Assembly: GCF_003182255.1 (NCBI RefSeq)
Contig: NZ_QGTQ01000003.1
Location: 124,001-188,000, forward strand
Source: Paenibacillus cellulosilyticus
Lineage (GTDB): Bacteria > Bacillota > Bacilli > Paenibacillales > Paenibacillaceae
Reading direction: 5' to 3'
DNA length: 64,000 nt
Made by a program: the position numbers and the translations under genes. Shown one piece after another: positions 59,093 to 64,000 of the stretch (the stretch's first letter is position 1; every line of letters starts with the position of its first letter). The notes beneath the pieces were generated by a model. It had not been told where the DNA came from and did not search any database. It worked only from the letters and a program-made list of their open reading frames with translations.

Positions 59093-60322
59093 ATGCGGTA
59101 CCGATTGAAATGCACAGTCTGCTGCGTACTGCTGCTCAGTTTATTGTGCATCGTGATAACCGGCTGTGGAAGCCGAACAGAGCTTAACGAGATCAGTATC
59201 GTGTCGGCATCGGGTGTCGATTGGAAGGATGGCAAATGGGTTATGTCCTACCAGCTCGTCCTTCCACAAGCGATTTCGAGTCATGGGATGGGGAATTCGA
59301 CGGGGGCGGCACCGGTTAATGTGTTCTCGACTTCCGGCGATACGATACGTGGTGCGATTAGCAAGGCGAGCTACGAGATGTCGCGGAGGCTCTATTTTTC
59401 ACAAAATCAGATTATTGTCGTCAGCGAACAAGCGGCGGAGCACGGACTGACGAACTTGTTCGACGCTTATTTGCGTAACCCGGATTCCCGCGAGACGGTC
59501 AGTGTATTCCTGACGAAGCTAAGCGCGCGTCAGGTGCTGGAGCATCTCATTCCACTGGAAGAAATTCCTGGTGAGGCTATCGAGCGCATGAGTCTTAATG
59601 AAGAGAAGAATGGCTCCACGCTGCCGCATATGTCGATGTACCGTGTGCTGCTTGATCTGCTTGGACCAACCAAAGCGACAGGTGTGGCGAGCATTGATAT
59701 TTCCGGTGAGGACCCGCTTAATTCCATGCAGAAGATGTCGAAGACCTACTCCAGTTCCAAAATCAAGCTCGGTCAGCTCGGCATTCTGCGGGAGGATAAG
59801 CTCGCAGGCTGGATCAGTCATACCAATAGCTATGGCGTGATGTGGATGCGCAACCAGATTCGCAACAGTTCGTTGTGGTTTCCGTGCAGCAGCGAGCAGC
59901 CGGCAGAGCAGGCTGTAATGCGCGTGAATCGAACGAAGACGAAGCTGAAGGCGAAGAAGGACGGCGACAGCTGGAAGCTGCACGTCCAAATCCGTGCCAA
60001 AGGAACGCTGTTGGAATATCCGTGCGATAGTGATCTGAGCAAGCCTGCAAGTGTGGAAGAGCTGGAGAAAGCCGCCGCAGCCAAGATCGCGATGCTCGTA
60101 CAAGATAGCTTCAAGGCGGTTCAGGGGGTGAAGGCGGATATTTTAGGCTTCGGCGAAGCGGTCCGACTTCAATACCCGAAGGAGTGGAACGCCATGACAT
60201 CACGATGGAATGAGGAGATTTTCCCGGAGACGAAGGTGGAGACCGATGTGCAAGTGACCATCGAACGGACGGGTATGAGCACAGACTCGTTCCGCAAAAT
60301 GCAGAGCAAAGCCGGCTCCTAG
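59093..60322 (+). CDS. Ger(x)C family germination lipoprotein
   Basis: This 409-aa C-subunit of the germinant receptor is a lipoprotein, with a signal peptide and lipobox VITGC about 25 residues from the start. The mature part has the GerAC features CGSRTELNEISIVSASGVDW, the RRLYFSQNQIIVVSEQAAEHG segment and a C-terminal domain ending DVQVTIERTGMSTDSF. GAGAGGGG lies 8 bases before ATG 59093; ATG 59075 in frame is upstream of that site. It lies 31 bases after the A-subunit and 25 bases before the first B-subunit. Confidence 0.93.
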   Translation: MRYRLKCTVCCVLLLSLLCIVITGCGSRTELNEISIVSASGVDWKDGKWVMSYQLVLPQAISSHGMGNSTGAAPVNVFSTSGDTIRGAISKASYEMSRRLYFSQNQIIVVSEQAAEHGLTNLFDAYLRNPDSRETVSVFLTKLSARQVLEHLIPLEEIPGEAIERMSLNEEKNGSTLPHMSMYRVLLDLLGPTKATGVASIDISGEDPLNSMQKMSKTYSSSKIKLGQLGILREDKLAGWISHTNSYGVMWMRNQIRNSSLWFPCSSEQPAEQAVMRVNRTKTKLKAKKDGDSWKLHVQIRAKGTLLEYPCDSDLSKPASVEELEKAAAAKIAMLVQDSFKAVQGVKADILGFGEAVRLQYPKEWNAMTSRWNEEIFPETKVETDVQVTIERTGMSTDSFRKMQSKAGS

Positions 60323-60347
60323 GAGATCAGACAGAGGGGGCGCGACA

Positions 60348-61466
60348 ATGAATCGAATCGGAACCTATCAACTGTTCGTGATGGTGATTATGTTTCATAT
60401 CGGCAGCACCCCCTTGTTCCAGCTTGGGAGTAAGGCGAAGCAGGATTCTTGGCTTGCCGTGCTGCTTGGAGCCGCTGCGGGGCTGCTCGTGATGGTTGTG
60501 TTCGTCATGCTGCAGCAGCGTAAGCCGGATGCAAGCCTCGTTGGCCTGATGCAGCTGGCGGTGGGGCGCTGGGCAGCGGCTGCAATCGGGCTGCTGTATG
60601 CGGTCTATTTTGCCTATCAATCGATGCGCAATGTGCGTGATTTCGGGGAGCTGACATCCCTATCGCTGCTGCAGAACCATCCGAAGTGGCTCATCATGGC
60701 GGTTATCCTGCTCATTGCGTGGTACACGGTAGTGAATGGGAATGAAGCGTTCTTCCGCACAACGCAGCTGCTGTTCATCGTCATGCTGGCCAGCTATTGC
60801 TCGCTCGCGATTCTTATTGTAAGCAATAGGCTCTCGCGGCTGAGTATGCTGCGCCCAGTCATGGAAGAGGGACCGATGCCGGTCGTTCATGCCGCGCTGC
60901 CAGACATATTCTCGTTTCCGTTTACGCAGGGTGTTATTTTTCTCGTCTTCTGGAAATACGTGGCGAACTGGAAAGCGGTACGCCGCGCCTCCTATTGGGG
61001 TTACATTGCCAGTGCGCTGTTCATTGTGTTCATGAATGCGATGAGCATGACGGTGCTGGGACCATTGGCAGCCACATCTTCCTTGCCATTTCTAGAAGTT
61101 GTACAGCTCGTGCAAGTAGGGAATTTCATTGAACGGCTGGATGTCGTCGTCACACTGCTGATGTTTATTGGCTTGTATGTGAAGCTGACCGCCTTTTATT
61201 TGGCTGCCGTACTTGTTCTGCGCGAAATTGTCCGTGTACGAACGAAATGGACTGCATCAATTCTTGGGGGGATTATTTACGCTGCATCGTTCGCGGAGCG
61301 CAACAATACGATCCATCTGTGGCTCGGACTTGGTATCAGCTTGAAGCTTAGCCTTGTGATGCAGGTCGCTATACCGACCGTTCTTCTCGTGCTTGCCCTT
61401 CTACGTTTACAAGGGGCGGAGAGACCGGCAGGAGCACAAACGGCGGCAGAAAGGAGCGGTGGCTAA
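60348..61466 (+). CDS. GerAB-type germination permease, first B subunit
   Basis: This 372-aa integral membrane protein of the APC-like GerAB family has about ten helices. It starts MNRIGTYQLFVMVIMFHIGS, and shows the family's TPLFQLG, SLLQNHPKWLIM and FIERLDVVVTLLMF pieces. B-subunits are thought to bind the germinant. GAGGGGG lies before the ATG. Only one base separates its stop from the second B-subunit start, so both are made from the same transcript. Confidence 0.92.
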   Translation: MNRIGTYQLFVMVIMFHIGSTPLFQLGSKAKQDSWLAVLLGAAAGLLVMVVFVMLQQRKPDASLVGLMQLAVGRWAAAAIGLLYAVYFAYQSMRNVRDFGELTSLSLLQNHPKWLIMAVILLIAWYTVVNGNEAFFRTTQLLFIVMLASYCSLAILIVSNRLSRLSMLRPVMEEGPMPVVHAALPDIFSFPFTQGVIFLVFWKYVANWKAVRRASYWGYIASALFIVFMNAMSMTVLGPLAATSSLPFLEVVQLVQVGNFIERLDVVVTLLMFIGLYVKLTAFYLAAVLVLREIVRVRTKWTASILGGIIYAASFAERNNTIHLWLGLGISLKLSLVMQVAIPTVLLVLALLRLQGAERPAGAQTAAERSGG

Positions 61467-61467
61467 A

Positions 61468-62571
61468 ATGGAGCGCATCGGTTCGCATCAGCTGTATGTC
61501 GGTATCATTATGTTCGTTCTTGGCAGCGCTCCGCTTTATGAGCTCGGTGTGGAAGCGAAGCAGAATGCACCGCTTGCTATGCTGGTAGGCGCTTTAGCGG
61601 GTCTGCTTCTCGTTGGCATGTATTTATATTTGTATCATCGTGCGCCAGAAGCCGGGCTAACCGAGCTGTATCGACTTCATTTTGGGCTGTGGATCGGCAG
61701 CGGCATCGCCTTCGTTCATGGAATGGAGCTCGCCTTCGAGGCGACGCATCTGCTGCGAGAATATGGCTATCTGACGACGCTTACGCTGCTGGAATCGGCT
61801 CCTGGATGGCTCATGATGCTGATTGCCTGCCTCCTGGCAGGCTACACCGTTATCAAAGGTGTCGAAGTATTGTTCCGCGTAATCGAAATTTTGTTCCCGC
61901 TCACGTTAACGAGCTATATCATGCTCGCGGTCATGCTCTACTTGAACAAGCTGCCGGACCTGCATCGGCTGCTGCCCTTTGTCGGCTTCGGATCGATTAT
62001 CCGGGCTGCATTGCCGACGATCATGGTATTTCCATTTGGACAAATCATTGTGTTTCTTGCGATTTGGAACTATGTGCGCGAGAAGCAGCGAGTAACGAGA
62101 ATGACGCTGGCTGGATACTTGACGGTTACGGCGATGCTGACGTATGGCAATGCCATGATTATGGCTGTTCTTGGACCGCAGTTAGCCAAAGGGTCATCGA
62201 TTCCGCTGCTGCAGGTCGTGCAGCTGATTGAGCTGGGCGGATTTATCGAACGACTCGATATTATTGTGACGCTGCTGCTGTTCTTTGGCCTATACGTAAA
62301 GCTTGCGATTGGATTTATGGCGGTCGTGCTGATCGTACAGCCGTTGTTCAAATGGAATCGCACCGTATGTGCGTGGGTGATCGGCACGCTTCTGTTTACG
62401 ATCGCTCTTCTTGAACGGAACTACACGACGCATGTGTGGCTGGGGCGTTATTTTATGAACAACTATGTGCTTATTTTTCAGCTTGGCATACCGGCCGTTA
62501 TGCTGTTGATTGGCCTCCGGCGGGGGAAGACACCGATGCCAGCGATAGATTCAGAGATGATTATAAAATAA
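61468..62571 (+). CDS. GerAB-type germination permease, second B subunit
   Basis: This 367-aa protein is a paralogue of the B-subunit just before it: MERIGSHQLYVGIIMFVLGS, ELGVEAKQNAPLAM, TLLESAPGWLMM and GGFIERLDIIVTLLLFFGLY align closely with it. About ten helices are predicted. AAGGAG at 61451 precedes ATG 61468; an upstream frame to 61393 lies in the first B gene. Having two B-subunits with one A and one C is less common and suggests two germinant specificities or a mixed receptor. Confidence 0.92.
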   Translation: MERIGSHQLYVGIIMFVLGSAPLYELGVEAKQNAPLAMLVGALAGLLLVGMYLYLYHRAPEAGLTELYRLHFGLWIGSGIAFVHGMELAFEATHLLREYGYLTTLTLLESAPGWLMMLIACLLAGYTVIKGVEVLFRVIEILFPLTLTSYIMLAVMLYLNKLPDLHRLLPFVGFGSIIRAALPTIMVFPFGQIIVFLAIWNYVREKQRVTRMTLAGYLTVTAMLTYGNAMIMAVLGPQLAKGSSIPLLQVVQLIELGGFIERLDIIVTLLLFFGLYVKLAIGFMAVVLIVQPLFKWNRTVCAWVIGTLLFTIALLERNYTTHVWLGRYFMNNYVLIFQLGIPAVMLLIGLRRGKTPMPAIDSEMIIK

Positions 62572-62616
62572 ACCATTCACCTGAGTAAGTTGTCCAATCA
62601 CAGAAGTCGAACGCGC

Positions 62617-62625
62617 CATACTGTA
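62617..62625 (+). promoter_or_regulatory. Possible mother-cell (SigE/SigK) -10 box
   Basis: CATACTGTA fits the SigK -10 pattern CATANNNTA and resembles that of SigE. It lies 31 bases before the next gene. The -35 region is unclear, so this is weak. Confidence 0.3.
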
Positions 62626-62656
62626 TAGTATCTTGAATTACAGGAGGTGAATCGCA

Positions 62657-63082
62657 ATGGGTACTTTTTTGGATATGAGAAGTTCCATGAATGCGAATGC
62701 ATCTGGCTCGATCGGTGTTAGCTTGACGACTGTTCCTCAGTTGTTCGGTATCATCGGTTTGCAAACGAAAAACGTGGCTAACCCAATCGTAACGCTTGCG
62801 GGAACGGTTGGCATTAGCGGCGGTCTGCTTGGCAATACGTTCACAATCGAAATCGTTCGTGGTGTAACGGGCGGCACAACGATCTACACGCTGCAATCGG
62901 CTATCGCTCTGGACGTGCTGAACGGCTCTACTGAATACAGCTTCCATGCACAAGACTTGTTGGCTCCTGCAGCTGCAGAGACGGTATATAGTGCGTTTAT
63001 TTCTGGCGGCCCGCTGGCTGTGCTGACAGGCGCGCGCAATGGCCCAGAAACTTTTTACGGCATCGCATCGAGTTCCGAGTAA
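62657..63082 (+). CDS. Hypothetical protein, possible spore-surface protein
   Basis: I do not recognise this 141-aa protein with certainty. It is poor in charged residues and rich in Gly, Thr, Ser, Ala and Val, with alternating hydrophobic strands (IVTLAGTVGISGG, NTFTIEIVRGVTGGTTIYTL) like a small all-beta jelly roll. This resembles the C-terminal domains of exosporium or collagen-like spore-surface proteins, but no Gly-X-Y repeat is present. There is no classical signal peptide. AGGAGGTG precedes the ATG. It follows a germination operon and a possible mother-cell promoter. It has its own strong terminator, so it may be highly expressed. Confidence 0.75.
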   Translation: MGTFLDMRSSMNANASGSIGVSLTTVPQLFGIIGLQTKNVANPIVTLAGTVGISGGLLGNTFTIEIVRGVTGGTTIYTLQSAIALDVLNGSTEYSFHAQDLLAPAAAETVYSAFISGGPLAVLTGARNGPETFYGIASSSE

Positions 63083-63109
63083 CTTACGTCACTTTCACAA
63101 CAAAGGAAG

Positions 63110-63145
63110 AAATATGCGTCCCTGCCCAGGGACGCATATTTTTTT
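63110..63145 (+). terminator. Rho-independent terminator with a perfect 15-bp stem
   Basis: AAATATGCGTCCCTG (63110-63124) pairs with CAGGGACGCATATTT (63127-63141), followed by TTTT. It ends the transcript of the gene at 62657. Confidence 0.92.
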
Positions 63146-63231
63146 GCGCGATGATGGGCACAGACGTCCATGCAGACCGTACAGGAGCCGCATACGATAG
63201 GGAACAGTCTATGCGCGCAAGGAGGTCTTCC

Positions 63232-64000
63232 GTGATAACGATAAGCTTGTGCATGATCGTGAAGAACGAAGAGGGGGTGCTTGCGAGGTGCCTCGATTCG
63301 GTGGCCGATCTTGTCGACGAAATCAACATCATCGACACGGGATCGACCGATGCAACGAAAGAAATTGCGGCGCGGTACACGAGCCGTATTTTCGATTTTG
63401 AATGGATTGATGACTTCGCAGCGGCACGCAACTTCGCATTTGAGCAGGCTACCTGCTCCCATATCATGTGGCTGGATGCCGACGATATCGTGCTGGAGAA
63501 GGACCGTAAGGCGTTCAAGAAGCTGATTGCCGAAATGCCTGACGATATCGACTCCATTATTATGGAGTACCATTTGGCTTTCGATAAAGCAGGCAATCCG
63601 GCTGCCGGCGCCCGCCGCAACCGAATTGTTCGACGTGAGAAGGGCTACCGCTGGTATAACCCCATTCATGAATACTTGGACGTGACCGAAGGCAGAGTAT
63701 ACGTCTCCGAAGTAGCCATCTCGCATGAACGGATGGGCGATCACTCGGTGCGGAACATGGATATTTTCAAGAAGAAGCTGCTTCATGGGGGCGAGAAGCT
63801 CGAAGGACGCAATCAGCTGTATTATGCCAACGAGCTCGTCGATCAGCAGATGTATGCGGAAGCAGTTGAGCAATATGAGCAGTTTGTACAAGGTGAGAAC
63901 GAGACGCCGGAAGATTGCATGTACGCCTATAGCAAGCTGGCGGAATGCTATCATCAACTGAATCAGAAGCAGAAGAAGATGCAGTCGCTGCTGTTAGCCT
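63232..64000 (+). CDS. Family 2 glycosyltransferase with TPR-like tail, 3'-truncated
   Basis: The frame runs to the window end, giving 256 codons of a family 2 glycosyltransferase. The start is GTG 63232, with AAGGAGG 6 bases upstream; ATG 63211 in frame lacks a ribosome site. Motifs are LCMIVKNEEGVLARCLDSV (nucleotide-sugar binding), INIIDTGSTDAT, the DxD-like MWLDADDIV, and WYNPIHEYL. From about residue 185 a helical TPR-like region begins (QLYYANELVDQQMYAEAVEQY). Such proteins occur in Paenibacillus as cytosolic enzymes of surface or spore glycosylation. The role with the preceding protein is unknown. Confidence 0.88.
   Translation, partial: MITISLCMIVKNEEGVLARCLDSVADLVDEINIIDTGSTDATKEIAARYTSRIFDFEWIDDFAAARNFAFEQATCSHIMWLDADDIVLEKDRKAFKKLIAEMPDDIDSIIMEYHLAFDKAGNPAAGARRNRIVRREKGYRWYNPIHEYLDVTEGRVYVSEVAISHERMGDHSVRNMDIFKKKLLHGGEKLEGRNQLYYANELVDQQMYAEAVEQYEQFVQGENETPEDCMYAYSKLAECYHQLNQKQKKMQSLLLA

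Overview
The window reads as a chromosomal segment of an endospore-forming, moderately GC-rich member of the Bacillota, most likely family Paenibacillaceae (Paenibacillus/Cohnella-like). This rests on gene content: SpoVM, a SpoVIF-like protein, a GerA-type germination operon, PASTA kinase PrkC, a Tyr T-box leader, UvrX/YolD, DUF5696 and NHL/Yip1 proteins inside sugar ABC operons, and a large SLH-anchored xylanase. No rRNA, tRNA, prophage, transposase or CRISPR array was seen.

Layout. (1) 1-13.8 kb is a housekeeping block matching the conserved Bacillus order: rsmB-rlmN-prpC-prkC-rsgA-rpe-(108-aa membrane protein)-spoVM, rpmB on the opposite strand, then an Asp23 protein, a FakA-like protein, a DegV protein, recG and a SpoVIF-like gene. 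The thiN and sdaAB/sdaAA genes found here in Bacillus are absent. (2) 14-27.4 kb holds an aldo/keto reductase and an operon with one MsmX-type ATPase, one giant 986-aa binding protein, two permease pairs, an NHL/Yip1 membrane protein and a DUF5696 protein. (3) 27.4-36.8 kb carries four paralogous LLM flavin monooxygenases, two paralogous lipoprotein binding proteins and an NfrA-like flavin reductase. A second aldo/keto reductase follows after a repeat-rich gap. (4) 38.4-44.6 kb is a PadR regulator followed by three ABC exporter half-transporters, the last two a BmrCD-like asymmetric pair. (5) 44.7-54.7 kb has cysK, a 1500-aa modular GH10 xylanase, an SRAP protein, a DUF2515 protein and tyrS behind a T-box. 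(6) 54.7-57.5 kb is an SOS-controlled uvrX-yolD operon flanked on both sides by tandem repeat arrays of the same 51-bp period. (7) 57.5-64 kb is a germination operon (A, C, B, second B), a possible spore-surface protein, and a truncated glycosyltransferase with a TPR-like tail.

The points most worth a second look are: the palindrome built on CGATATATCG, present just downstream of a promoter ahead of the LLM cluster and twice at the padR-exporter promoter, which suggests one PadR regulon; the LLM/SBP/flavin-reductase cluster itself; and the two 51-bp-period dyad arrays bracketing uvrX-yolD. All functional calls come from reading the sequence and remembered family features; no search was run.
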